Shown here: positions 34,900-43,517 of the stretch, in pieces | How the letters are laid out: every line of letters begins with the position of its first letter | Numbering within the stretch: position 1 is the stretch's first letter | Assembly (NCBI RefSeq): GCF_937903345.1 | Contig: NZ_CALCZQ010000031.1 | Coordinates: 186,001 to 250,000, forward strand | DNA: 64,000 bases | Origin: an uncultured Emticicia sp. | GTDB taxonomy: Bacteria; Bacteroidota; Bacteroidia; Cytophagales; Spirosomataceae | Reading direction: 5' to 3' | Translations under genes and position numbers: made by a program | Notes under the pieces: generated by a model | What the model was told of the DNA's origin: nothing | Seen by the model: the letters and a program-made list of their open reading frames with translations, nothing else | Databases searched by the model: none

Positions 34900-35756
34900 T
34901 TCTTTTCTTCGGTGGTTGATTGCTCTAATAAATCTTGTTCTTTTTTCAGCTTATTGTTTACAATGTAAACATAAGATAAATTGCGGAAGTCAGTTGCTAA
35001 CTCCACTTCAATTTCAAAAAATGCTTGGTCTTGTTTGGCACTGAGTTTACGAATTTTACCAATCATTGTTCCAGAAGGATAAATTACGTTTTGTTCAGAA
35101 GTAACCACCGAGTCGCCTTGTGTGATCGGCTTAAAGCGGTCAATCGTATTCAAGTTAATGTATTTCGGATTCATACCACCCCATTCGGCAATACCTAAGG
35201 CTTTATCGTTTTTATTGCGAAGAGTCAGGTTTTTGATTTCTGATGAAACCTTAGACTCAGCGTGTAGAATCGAATAAACACGTGAGAAATGCTCAGAGCA
35301 TTGCATCACCGTGCCGACAACCCCTTGCGGACAAATTACACCCATTCCAGGCTCTATGCCATCGATTGTGCCTTTATCAATCGTCAAATAGTTTTTCGAC
35401 AAACCAACAGTGTTATTTACAACCTTTGCAACTTTAAACTCGAAGCGTCTAGCAAAAGCCGAATCAACTGTATAATAGTCTCCTTCTCTTTGCTTAAACG
35501 ATTGCATTGCCGATACTTCTTTTTTGAGTTGAGCATTTTCAGCAATCAATTGGTCGTTCACATTGCCAAGGTTCATGTAATTTTTCACATAATTCGAACT
35601 TTCGAGGGTCTTTGCCGCGTAATAGTTAGAAGAATTAAAAAACGAAACTTCCCAGTAATGATTGTTCTTGACGAGCAACCAAAAGCTGACGAGTTCGAGT
35701 ATAGCAAACAAAAGAAAATTTCGTATGCGAAATATAAGTCGGAAGAGTTGCGACAT
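34896..35756 (-). CDS. mreC: Rod shape-determining protein MreC
   Basis: 286 residues. A short cytoplasmic N terminus and one membrane anchor (FLLFAILELVSFWLLV) are followed by a coiled coil (about 70-95) and the two beta-barrel domains of MreC (YLTIDKGTIDGIEPGMGVICPQGVVGTV; RFKPITQGDSVVTSEQNVIYPSGTMIGKI). It links cytoplasmic MreB to periplasmic wall synthases. It precedes mreD with a four-base overlap and follows mreB after 168 bases containing a strong hairpin. Confidence 0.93.
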   Translation of the reverse strand: MSQLFRLIFRIRNFLLFAILELVSFWLLVKNNHYWEVSFFNSSNYYAAKTLESSNYVKNYMNLGNVNDQLIAENAQLKKEVSAMQSFKQREGDYYTVDSAFARRFEFKVAKVVNNTVGLSKNYLTIDKGTIDGIEPGMGVICPQGVVGTVMQCSEHFSRVYSILHAESKVSSEIKNLTLRNKNDKALGIAEWGGMNPKYINLNTIDRFKPITQGDSVVTSEQNVIYPSGTMIGKIRKLSAKQDQAFFEIEVELATDFRNLSYVYIVNNKLKKEQDLLEQSTTEEKK

Positions 35757-35761
35757 CTTAT

Positions 35762-35920
35762 GAGAGTTCTGAGCGACCGACGCTCGTTTAAGAATTCTGA
35801 GTTACCAATACACAGTATAAACAGAAAATATTTAATTTTATAGGTTCAAAAAGTTAGTTTAAACATTCAAACTAACTTTTTGAACCTATTTTTTCTGATA
35901 AACTAAGAATTCAGAACTAA
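35762..35920. repeat. mreB-mreC intergenic element: 21-base perfect hairpin with CTGAGTT-type flanks
   Basis: ATAGGTTCAAAAAGTTAGTT plus one T (35840-35860) is exactly mirrored at 35869-35889 with an 8-base loop. Outside it lie AGTTCTGAG and ATTCTGAGTTACC on one side and ACTAAGAATTCAGAACT on the other, the words of the element at 52006. A GAGCG/CGCTC mini-stem lies at 35770-35784. On the mreB-sense strand no good T-run follows, so it may attenuate rather than terminate. Confidence 0.75.
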
Positions 35921-35924
35921 GAAA

Positions 35925-36956
35925 TTATTGGATTATAACTGCTCTATATTTTTCTATATTTTTCAAAATCTCACCTGTACCACGAACAACCGCACGAAGT
36001 GGGTCGTCAGCTACATGAATTGGAAGTTTTGTTTTAATAGCCAAACGTTTATCTAAGCCATGAAGTAATGCTCCACCACCTGTCAAATAAATGCCGTTTT
36101 CATAAATATCTGCAGAAAGTTCTGGTGGAGACATCTCCAATGCACGCATAATCGCCTCCTCAATTTTTGAGATTGATTTATCAAGAGCGTAAGCAATTTC
36201 ACTGTAGGTTACCTTGATTTCTTTAGGAATTCCAGTCATTAAGTCACGACCACGAATTTCGATATCAGCAGGTGGATTATCCAAATCTGGTAAAGCAGCA
36301 CCTACCTGAATCTTGATAAACTCCGCCGAACGTTCGCCAATCAGTAAATTATGCTCACGACGCATATAATCAACAATATCTCTCGTAAATAAATCACCCG
36401 CAATACGTACCGACGCCTCGCAAACAATCCCCGAAAGTGCAATAACCGCAATCTCAGTTGTACCACCACCGATATCGGCTATCATCGAGCCATTTGGTTG
36501 CTCAATGTCGATACCGATACCTATTGCTGCAGCTATTGGTTCGTGTACCATGTAGACTTCTTTCGCACCCGCGTGTTCGGCTGAATCTTTTACGGCACGT
36601 TTCTCAACCTCAGTAATACCAGATGGAATACAGATTACCATGCGATGAGAGGGAGAAAAAAACCAACTGCGACTTGTCTCAATCATCTTAATCATGCCAC
36701 GAATCATCAATTCAGCGGCAGTAAAGTCGGCAATAACACCATCTTTGAGAGGACGAATGGTCTTTATATTTTCGTTGGTTTTTTCATGCATCTGCATTGC
36801 TTTGTGACCTATCGCCAACACTTTTCCAGTAATTTTGTCTAAAGCAATGATTGAGGGTTCATCTACAACGATTTCGTCTTTATAAATAATGAGGGTATTT
36901 GCCGTACCCAAGTCTATCGCGATGTCACTCGTGAGGAAGTTAAACAGTCCAGCCAT
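35925..36956 (-). CDS. mreB: Rod shape-determining protein MreB
   Basis: 343 residues. A bacterial actin that polymerises on the inner membrane and organises lateral wall synthesis. Visible are the phosphate 1 loop (IAIDLGTANTLIY), VVCIPSGITEVEKRAVKDSAEHAGA, phosphate 2 (IADIGGGTTEIAVIALSGIV) and the adenosine motif (GIYLTGGGALLHGLDKRL). Length and motifs are standard. It is the first gene of the mreBCD set. A CAAATTTA (TAAATTTG on the minus strand) at 36995-37002 could be its -7 box. Confidence 0.96.
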   Translation of the reverse strand: MAGLFNFLTSDIAIDLGTANTLIIYKDEIVVDEPSIIALDKITGKVLAIGHKAMQMHEKTNENIKTIRPLKDGVIADFTAAELMIRGMIKMIETSRSWFFSPSHRMVICIPSGITEVEKRAVKDSAEHAGAKEVYMVHEPIAAAIGIGIDIEQPNGSMIADIGGGTTEIAVIALSGIVCEASVRIAGDLFTRDIVDYMRREHNLLIGERSAEFIKIQVGAALPDLDNPPADIEIRGRDLMTGIPKEIKVTYSEIAYALDKSISKIEEAIMRALEMSPPELSADIYENGIYLTGGGALLHGLDKRLAIKTKLPIHVADDPLRAVVRGTGEILKNIEKYRAVIIQ

Positions 36957-37323
36957 TTTGAGCGTAATTGGGTTAATTTTTTTTAAATTGTCCGCAAATT
37001 TACAACTATTATTGACAAAATATTTCTAAAAAGTTGAAAAAGTATTGAAAAAGTGAAAAGTATTACCGCATACAGATTGCTTTCATAGGCAATATGTCGC
37101 TTTTTCAATAAAAAACCTGTGTTTTAGGCATAAATACCAATAAATTTAGGTATTCAACTATAAAAACTAATTTTGTTGATAATGTTCAATTAATACTTGT
37201 TTTCGTATTGTTATTGCTTTTTGAATCGCCAAAGCCTTCAATAAATAGTGAAACAAAAAAAAACATTATCTTTGTCCCGTAGCAATTTATCTAACAAAAG
37301 AACTGAAATATAAATCATAGAAA
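36957..37323. other. Divergent intergenic region between mreB and GH3 gene
   Basis: AT-rich. Possible -7 boxes are TAAATTTG for mreB (36995-37002, minus strand) and TATCTTTG for the GH3 gene (37267-37274, plus strand), neither with a convincing -33 partner at the usual distance. Nothing else was seen. Confidence 0.4.
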
Positions 37324-38823
37324 ATGGGAGTTCGTTCGATACTAAGTAAACCCATAGCAGCTTATGTGGTTGCTCAGCAGAAAAAGTGGATAGCACGCTC
37401 GGCAGAAGTACAAGCCAAATGGCGAGAAAAGTTGGTTAGCCAAGCTTCAAAAACGGTTTTTGGTCATGACCATCATTTCAATAATATTCGCTCTTACGAT
37501 GACTTTAAGCAGGCTGTCCCTGTCCGTGATTATGAAGTCCTAAAACCTTACATAAACAGAGTAGTTGAGGGTGAAGAAAATATTCTATGGGCGGGAAAAC
37601 CACTTTATTTTGCCAAAACTTCAGGTACAACTTCGGGAACAAAATATATTCCTATCTCGAAAGATTCGATTCATAATCACATAGATTCGGCACGAAATGC
37701 ATTGTTGAATTACATCAACGAGACAGGCAAATCGAAGTTTTTAGATAATAAACTCATTTTTTTGTCGGGAAGCCCCGAAATGACTGAGAAAGCAGGTATC
37801 AAAACTGGCCGCCTTTCGGGAATTTCAACACATCACGTTCCTACCTATTTGCAAGCTAATCGTCTGCCTTCTTACGAAACAAATTGTATTGAAGATTGGG
37901 AATCCAAACTCGAAAAAATCATTGATGAAACGATCAATCAACCAATGAGTTTGATTTCGGGGATTCCGCCTTGGGTGCAAATGTATTTTGATAGAATCCA
38001 AGATCGTACTGGCAAGAAGATAAAAGATGTTTTTCCCGAATTTGATTTGTTTGTTTACGGTGGTGTAAACTTCGAGCCTTACCGAGCAAAACTTTTTGAA
38101 TCAATCGGTAAAAAAATCGACTCTATTGAGCTCTTCCCTGCGTCTGAAGGCTTTTTTGCTTACCAAGATATGCAAAACAATGAAGGAATGTTATTGCTGC
38201 TCGATACTGGTATTTTCTACGAATTTATTCCAAGCGAAGAATTTTTCAACGAAAATCCGACTCGTTTGTGCATCGAACAAGTAGAATTGGGTAAAAACTA
38301 CGCACTCATTATTAATAACAATGCTGGGCTTTGGGGCTATTCGATTGGCGATACTGTAAAATTTGTTTCGCTTGACCCTTATCGTTTAATTGTTTCGGGA
38401 AGAATCAAGCATTTTATATCTGCCTTCGGCGAACACGTCATTGGAGAAGAAGTTGAAAAAGCCATGAAATATGCTTGTCAACTTCAGCCAGAAGTTGAGA
38501 TCGTAGAATTTACAGTTGCTCCAATGGTAACACCAAACGAAGGGCTTCCTTACCATGAATGGCTTATAGAGTTTTCCATTCCACCTCGAGATATGGAGCA
38601 GTTTAAAAATGATTTAGATCATAAAATGACAAAACTAAATTCCTATTATGATGATTTGATTGTGGGAAACATTTTGAAGAAATTGGTCATTAGTCCACTT
38701 CAAAAAAATGCTTTTATTGACTATATGCGTTCGCAAGGTAAACTAGGTGGGCAAAATAAAGTCCCTCGCCTTTCAAATGACCGTAAAATTGCAGATGTCT
38801 TGAAAAAAACTTCTAATTTTTGA
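37324..38823 (+). CDS. GH3 family acyl-acid-amido synthetase-like protein
   Basis: 499 residues, similar to plant GH3 proteins, which adenylate an acid and couple it to an amino acid. The ATP/AMP motif is YFAKTSGTTSGTKYIPI. Further hallmarks are LISGIPPWVQMYFDRI, VYGGVNFEPYR, ELFPASEGFFAYQD and YSIGDTVKFVSLDPYRLIVSGRIKHFISAFGEHVIGEEVEKA. Bacteroidota commonly carry one copy of unknown substrate. It is cytoplasmic, and separated from sppA by 127 bases in the same direction. There is no neighbouring biosynthetic cluster to hint at its acid. Confidence 0.9.
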   Translation: MGVRSILSKPIAAYVVAQQKKWIARSAEVQAKWREKLVSQASKTVFGHDHHFNNIRSYDDFKQAVPVRDYEVLKPYINRVVEGEENILWAGKPLYFAKTSGTTSGTKYIPISKDSIHNHIDSARNALLNYINETGKSKFLDNKLIFLSGSPEMTEKAGIKTGRLSGISTHHVPTYLQANRLPSYETNCIEDWESKLEKIIDETINQPMSLISGIPPWVQMYFDRIQDRTGKKIKDVFPEFDLFVYGGVNFEPYRAKLFESIGKKIDSIELFPASEGFFAYQDMQNNEGMLLLLDTGIFYEFIPSEEFFNENPTRLCIEQVELGKNYALIINNNAGLWGYSIGDTVKFVSLDPYRLIVSGRIKHFISAFGEHVIGEEVEKAMKYACQLQPEVEIVEFTVAPMVTPNEGLPYHEWLIEFSIPPRDMEQFKNDLDHKMTKLNSYYDDLIVGNILKKLVISPLQKNAFIDYMRSQGKLGGQNKVPRLSNDRKIADVLKKTSNF

Positions 38824-38907
38824 AAGACACCGAATGCCTATCGAAGATCGCCTATAACTAATATCCTCCATCTATCAAAAATTAAGATAATTTTCTTTGA
38901 ATACATA

Positions 38908-38915
38908 TATTTTTG
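38908..38915 (+). promoter_or_regulatory. Possible -7 element for sppA
   Basis: TATTTTTG, 35 bases before ATG 38951. It also argues against an in-frame TTG start at 38897, which would lie upstream of the transcription start. Confidence 0.4.
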
Positions 38916-38950
38916 TATGCCGAAATAAAAAACTAAACTATAAACCGTAT

Positions 38951-40720
38951 ATGTTACAATTTTTGAAATATGTTTTCGCAACCATCATCGGGATTTTTCT
39001 ATTCACGATTTTGAGTTTTATTGTTTTGATTGGAATCGGAAGCCTGATGTCAAGCTCGGACACAAAAACCCAAGTTGAATCTAATTCAGTTCTTAAGCTC
39101 GATCTCAATAAAATTATCAGAGAAAATGCAACAGAAAACGAACCATTAACTGAAATTTTAACAGGGGGAAATGGCTCAGGACAAGTAAGTTTGCCACAAA
39201 TTCAAGAAGCATTGGCGAATGCTAAAATCGACCCCAATATTAAAGGGATTTTCCTAAAAGCTGAAAATCCAATGGCTGGAATGGCAACATTGAAAGAGGT
39301 AAGAGAATATCTATTAGATTTCAAAAAATCAAAGAAATTTATCTATTCTTATGGCGAAACCATGACAGAAGGTTCGATTTACCTCTGTTCGGTGGCTGAT
39401 AAAAGCTACTTAAATCCAGCTGGTGGATTAGATTTTAATGGTTTGAGTGCCAATTATTCTTTTATGAAAGGCTTATTTGAGAAAATTGGAATAAAACCTG
39501 AGATTTTTAGGGTAGGAGATTATAAAAGTGCAGTTGAGCCTTTCTTCTTAACAAAAATGAGTGATGCAAACCGACTACAAACACAGTCGTTTATTTCAGA
39601 TATGGCCAATAATTTCTACGGAGATATTGCTGTTTCACGCAAAATTACGATGGCCGAAGTTAATAACATCTTGAACAATGCTTTGATTCAAGAACCAACC
39701 GATGCCATAAAATATAAAATTATAACCAATACAGGTTATTGGGATGAGTTCGAAACTGCCCTTCGTCACGAGTTAGGTTTCAAAGAAAATAAAAAAATTG
39801 AGTATATTGGTTTAAACAAATATTTGAAAGCTGATAAATTGCTAAAGGAAGGTGATAATTCTAACCGGATTGCGGTAATTGTGGGAGAAGGAGACATTCT
39901 TTCGGGCGAAAGTCAAGACGGAACTATTGGTTCGGAAACTATTGTCAAAGAACTCCAAAAGGCACGCAAAGATTCAAAAATCAAAGCAATAGTTTTACGT
40001 ATTAACTCTGGTGGTGGAAGTGCTATGGCATCGGATGTGATGTGGAGAGAAGTTGAATTAACTAAGAAAGTAAAGCCTATCATCGCATCAATGGGTGACT
40101 ATGCTGCTTCGGGTGGTTATTATATGGCAATGGCATGCGATACAATTGTTGCTCAACCAACCACTTTGACAGGTTCAATTGGTATTTTTGGGGTAATGTT
40201 TAATGTTGAAAAATTGATGAACGAAAAACTCGGTGTTACGTTCGATGGTGTAAATTCTCATAAATATGCCAATTTCCCATCGGCAACTCGAACAATGACT
40301 GATGCCGAGAAAAACATGATTCAAAACGGCGTCAATAAAGGTTACGAAAATTTTACAACCAAAGCTGCGAAAGGTCGCCACATGAGTGTTGAGAAATTGA
40401 AAACTCTTGCCAGTGGTCGTGTTTGGACTGGTAGCCAAGCAAAAGCTAATGGTTTAGTTGATGTAATTGGTGGTGTAGGTGATGCCATCAGAATTGCTGC
40501 TCAAAAAGCAAAATTGAAAGAGGGAGATTATAGAATAAAATATTTGCCAATTAAAAAGTCAAGCTTTGAATCTATTATCGAAAAACTAGGTAGTAACCAA
40601 GAAGAAACCAAACTGAAAGCCTATTTAGGCGATTTTGCACCTTATGCCAAACAACTAAAAAATCTCCAAAGCATGGATAAAGTTCAGGCAAGAATGCCCT
40701 TTGAATTGGATATAAAATAA
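38951..40720 (+). CDS. sppA: Signal peptide peptidase SppA, 67K type
   Basis: 589 residues from ATG 38951. One N-terminal membrane anchor (FLKYVFATIIGIFLFTILSFIVLIGIG) precedes two ClpP-like domains in tandem. As in the E. coli enzyme the general-base lysine is in the first half (K192, GDYKSAVEPFF) and the nucleophilic serine in the second (S387, GDYAASGGYYMA). It digests signal peptides left in the inner membrane after secretion. Length and domain duplication fit the long gram-negative form. It ends in a strong terminator. Confidence 0.95.
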   Translation: MLQFLKYVFATIIGIFLFTILSFIVLIGIGSLMSSSDTKTQVESNSVLKLDLNKIIRENATENEPLTEILTGGNGSGQVSLPQIQEALANAKIDPNIKGIFLKAENPMAGMATLKEVREYLLDFKKSKKFIYSYGETMTEGSIYLCSVADKSYLNPAGGLDFNGLSANYSFMKGLFEKIGIKPEIFRVGDYKSAVEPFFLTKMSDANRLQTQSFISDMANNFYGDIAVSRKITMAEVNNILNNALIQEPTDAIKYKIITNTGYWDEFETALRHELGFKENKKIEYIGLNKYLKADKLLKEGDNSNRIAVIVGEGDILSGESQDGTIGSETIVKELQKARKDSKIKAIVLRINSGGGSAMASDVMWREVELTKKVKPIIASMGDYAASGGYYMAMACDTIVAQPTTLTGSIGIFGVMFNVEKLMNEKLGVTFDGVNSHKYANFPSATRTMTDAEKNMIQNGVNKGYENFTTKAAKGRHMSVEKLKTLASGRVWTGSQAKANGLVDVIGGVGDAIRIAAQKAKLKEGDYRIKYLPIKKSSFESIIEKLGSNQEETKLKAYLGDFAPYAKQLKNLQSMDKVQARMPFELDIK

Positions 40721-40764
40721 TGCTGAATAGGTGTTTAGCTAAGTCTAAATCAAACTTTATCACC

Positions 40765-40814
40765 AAAAGGAGAAAGAAATTAGTACATTTGTACAAAATT
40801 CTTTCTCCTTTTTT
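40765..40814 (+). terminator. Rho-independent terminator after sppA
   Basis: AAAAGGAGAAAGAA (40765-40778) pairs with TTCTTTCTCCTTTT (40799-40812), with an inner GTAC/GTAC stem and a T-run. The loop contains TACATTTG (40784-40791), a possible -7 box for the next gene. Confidence 0.8.
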
Positions 40815-40884
40815 GATTTTTATAGGCCAGGTTTCTTATCTCTCACCGATTAAGAATTAGTATAAATGGTGATATTTTTATCAT

Positions 40885-41496
40885 ATGAAAAATACAAAAT
40901 TATTAGAAGCTAAATTTGTCACGAGTGCGGCAGATTACCGTAAATGTCCACCACCAGAAAAACCAGAATATGCCTTTATTGGACGCTCAAACGTAGGAAA
41001 ATCTTCGTTGATAAATATGTTATTAGCGGTCAAAAATTTAGCAAAAACCTCGCAAACCCCAGGAAAAACACAATTAATCAATCATTTTGAGGTAAATAAA
41101 AAATGGTATATTGTCGATTTACCAGGATATGGATTTGCCAAAGCTCCAAAAGGTGAACGCGATAAATGGGGCGAAATGATTGGCGATTATTTGGTCAATC
41201 GTGAAAACCTTATGTGTGTTTTTGTGCTAATTGATGTACGCCACGAACCACAAAGAGTCGATTTAGAGTTTCTCGACTTTTTGGGCGAAAAAGACGTGCC
41301 TTTTTATCTGATTTTCACGAAAGCCGATAAAGTTGGAAGTGTAAAAGCCGAACAAAATGTAGAATCGTTCAAGAAAACGATGCTTTTGAGTTGGACGAAA
41401 ATTCCGCAATATTTTATCACTTCGGCCGAGCGACGAACAGGCCGTGAGGAATTATTACAAGCAATCGAAGAGTTAAATCTGTCTTTCACGAAATAA
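40885..41496 (+). CDS. ysxC: Ribosome biogenesis GTPase YsxC/EngB
   Basis: 203 residues, the standard length. The Walker A loop is G33-RSNVGKSS (IGRSNVGKSSLINML); G2/G3 are TPGKTQLINHF and DLPGYGFAKAP; G4 is FTKADKV; G5 is TSAERRTG. It is an essential GTPase for assembly of the large ribosomal subunit. It stands in the same direction as the following DUF5606 gene, 105 bases apart with a repeat word between them. Confidence 0.95.
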   Translation: MKNTKLLEAKFVTSAADYRKCPPPEKPEYAFIGRSNVGKSSLINMLLAVKNLAKTSQTPGKTQLINHFEVNKKWYIVDLPGYGFAKAPKGERDKWGEMIGDYLVNRENLMCVFVLIDVRHEPQRVDLEFLDFLGEKDVPFYLIFTKADKVGSVKAEQNVESFKKTMLLSWTKIPQYFITSAERRTGREELLQAIEELNLSFTK

Positions 41497-41552
41497 TTTG
41501 TACTTTTGTTCCGTTATAAAAAACGCAAAAAGAAATTTAGAAAAACATCGTT

Positions 41553-41577
41553 TGCTGTCGAGAATTGACAGCTGACT
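41553..41577. repeat. CTGTCG/GACAG word element before DUF5606 gene
   Basis: CTGTCGAGAATTGACAGCTG then ACT, ending 24 bases before the ATG of DUF5606. It uses the GTCGA/GACAGC words of the mntR leader (48456-48481) but is a weaker member of that family. Confidence 0.4.
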
Positions 41578-41601
41578 AAACAAAAACAATATATTTTTCA
41601 A

Positions 41602-42069
41602 ATGGAATTATTAAGAGATATTGCCCACATTTCTGGAAAAAGTGGTTTGTATAGAATTTTGAAGCCAGGGCGTGGTGGTGTTATCGTTGAAACACTTGAC
41701 GAGAAAAAACTAAAAGAAATGGTTAGTTCAAATGCCCGTGTATCGGTTTTGAAAGACATTTCGATTTATACCGAAGACCCAAACAAATCAACTCCACTAG
41801 GAGATATTTTTTTAAAAACTCGTGAACTTCACGGTGAAAAAGTAGAATTTGATTTCAGAACAGCTTCAAATAATCAAATCTTTGATTTATTTGCTACTGT
41901 CATGCCAGATTTTGACCGTGAGCGTGTTTACGCTTCCGACATTAAGAAAATCATAAGTTGGTATAATGTTCTTTCGGCAGCAATGCCAGAACTTTTCGTT
42001 CTTGCCTCAGTAGATGCTGCCTCAGAAGAAACTGCCGCAGTTGAAGAATCTCCTGCCGAAGAAGCATAA
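41602..42069 (+). CDS. DUF5606 family protein
   Basis: 155 residues, cytoplasmic. It matches the small Bacteroidota family DUF5606: LRDIAHISGKSGLYRILKPGRGGVIVETLD at the N terminus, an SH3-like beta-rich part, then NQIFDLFATVMPDFDRERVYASDIKKIISWYNVL. The C-terminal 20 residues are an acidic Ala/Glu tail. The function is unknown. It is followed by a compact terminator. Confidence 0.85.
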   Translation: MELLRDIAHISGKSGLYRILKPGRGGVIVETLDEKKLKEMVSSNARVSVLKDISIYTEDPNKSTPLGDIFLKTRELHGEKVEFDFRTASNNQIFDLFATVMPDFDRERVYASDIKKIISWYNVLSAAMPELFVLASVDAASEETAAVEESPAEEA

Positions 42070-42096
42070 GCATAATTTTGAATTAAGATATAATAG

Positions 42097-42124
42097 AAAT
42101 CCCATCAGAAACGATGGGATTTTT
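42097..42124 (+). terminator. Rho-independent terminator after DUF5606 gene
   Basis: AAATCCCATC (42097-42106) pairs with GATGGGATTT (42113-42122), six-base loop, T-run. Confidence 0.85.
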
Positions 42125-42274
42125 ATTATACAATTATTTTTCCTTTCCCAAAAACGTGATTTTAATCCCCTTTTTTGGAACAACGGAAATAAGAAGTGTT
42201 TTTTTGACGAATTAATTCGTCAGATTATAAAAATAGCTTTCATTTGTTCCTTTAGATAGCGATTTTAATCGATA

Positions 42275-43366
42275 TTATTTCAATACAACCGTCTTGCCAG
42301 TTTTTGAAGACTTAACAGCTGCATCCAAGATTTCCATTGCCACCATATTTATTTTAAGCGAACCTAAATCACTTTCTGATTTTACTTTACCTCGTGCTAC
42401 GGCCGCAAAATAAGTAAAAGCATCATTCATGGGCTTTTCGAGTGGTTTTACTGCTATTTTTTCTTCTGGTAAAGCATTTCTGTCACCTTTTCTTACCTTC
42501 ATTTGGGCAGATTTATCGGCAAAAACATAGCCCGTTTTGCCATAAACTTCTATATCTTTTCTATCAAAAGGCCAATTCCATGAGCCTTGAAAAATACCTT
42601 GTGCTTTTGGATAAGTTACAACAATAGTTGCTTCGTCATCAACATTTGGGTAGGTTTCGGGCTTAATAGTTTGTGTAATTGCCGTTACTGAAGTCGGTCT
42701 TTCACCCTTCATTAACCAAGCCATAATGTCGGCTCCATAGCAACCAAAATCAATGATTGCACCACCGCCATTTTTTACAGGGTCGGTTAACCAACTCAAA
42801 AACTCTTTGCTCACGCCAATCTCTTTTGGGCCACGGTGTCCATCATGAATCACTACTTTTCTAATATCGCCAATGGCATTTTCGGTATGAATCAATTCAT
42901 AGGCTTGATGATTACTGGCATACCATGTAGTTTCGTAATTCGTCAAAAGTTGGATATTATGTTTTTTTGCCAAAGCTGCCATTTGTGTAGCATGGAAAAA
43001 ATTTACAGCCAAAGGCTTTTCGACCATGACGTGGACACCTTTTACAGCACATTTTTGCACTGTTTCGAGATGCTCAATGATGCTTCTGAAATCACAAATG
43101 GCCTCAGGTTTGGCTTTTTCGAGCATTTCATCGAGGCTGGCGTACCACAAGCTTTCGGGTAGATTATATTTTTTCAACAATCTTAGAGCCAATTCTTTAT
43201 TGGGCTCTGCAAAACCGATGATTTCTACATCCGCACGATTGGGATTATTTAAAATTTGATAAACGTGGTCGTGTGTCATGCCGGCAATGCCCATTCGGAC
43301 AGGCTTTTCTTGGGCAAATACAAATGTTAGGCTTAGGTATAAGCCCAAAAAGAGGAGTTTTTTCAT
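42275..43366 (-). CDS. Exported Gfo/Idh/MocA family oxidoreductase
   Basis: 363 residues. A clear signal peptide (KKLLFLGLYLSLTFVFAQ) precedes the Rossmann motif VRMGIAGMTHDHVYQIL, so the protein acts outside the cytoplasm, as many Bacteroidota members do. The EKP motif is VHVMVEKPLAVN, and GGGAIIDFGCYGADIMAWLM is the C-terminal domain landmark. The GxGxxG loop is altered to GIAGMTHDH, the form seen in secreted sugar-processing members. Such proteins are thought to carry a tightly held cofactor. The substrate is probably a sugar or glycoside, by inference. Confidence 0.88.
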   Translation of the reverse strand: MKKLLFLGLYLSLTFVFAQEKPVRMGIAGMTHDHVYQILNNPNRADVEIIGFAEPNKELALRLLKKYNLPESLWYASLDEMLEKAKPEAICDFRSIIEHLETVQKCAVKGVHVMVEKPLAVNFFHATQMAALAKKHNIQLLTNYETTWYASNHQAYELIHTENAIGDIRKVVIHDGHRGPKEIGVSKEFLSWLTDPVKNGGGAIIDFGCYGADIMAWLMKGERPTSVTAITQTIKPETYPNVDDEATIVVTYPKAQGIFQGSWNWPFDRKDIEVYGKTGYVFADKSAQMKVRKGDRNALPEEKIAVKPLEKPMNDAFTYFAAVARGKVKSESDLGSLKINMVAMEILDAAVKSSKTGKTVVLK

Positions 43367-43426
43367 GTTAGATATAAGGTTGAATCAATCAAATTTAACC
43401 AAAAACCTTAATATAGAACTATTTTT

Positions 43427-43458
43427 TTGAAAAGTTTTCATTAGAAAACCTATTTTTG
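43427..43458 (+). promoter_or_regulatory. Bacteroidota-type promoter for the GldA-like gene
   Basis: TTG (43427-43429), 21 bases, TATTTTTG (43451-43458), 60 bases before the ATG. Confidence 0.7.
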
Positions 43459-43484
43459 CGTTATAAAAGAAAAATCTTAATCCT

Positions 43485-43512
43485 ATTGACTGTTGTCAGT
43501 GGACTATCGACT
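43485..43512 (+). repeat. GACTGT/GTGGAC word element before the GldA-like gene
   Basis: ATTGACTGTTGTCAGTGGAC followed by TATCGACT, ending five bases before the ATG. It lies downstream of the predicted promoter and so is transcribed as leader RNA. Confidence 0.65.
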
Positions 43513-43517
43513 AAAAA

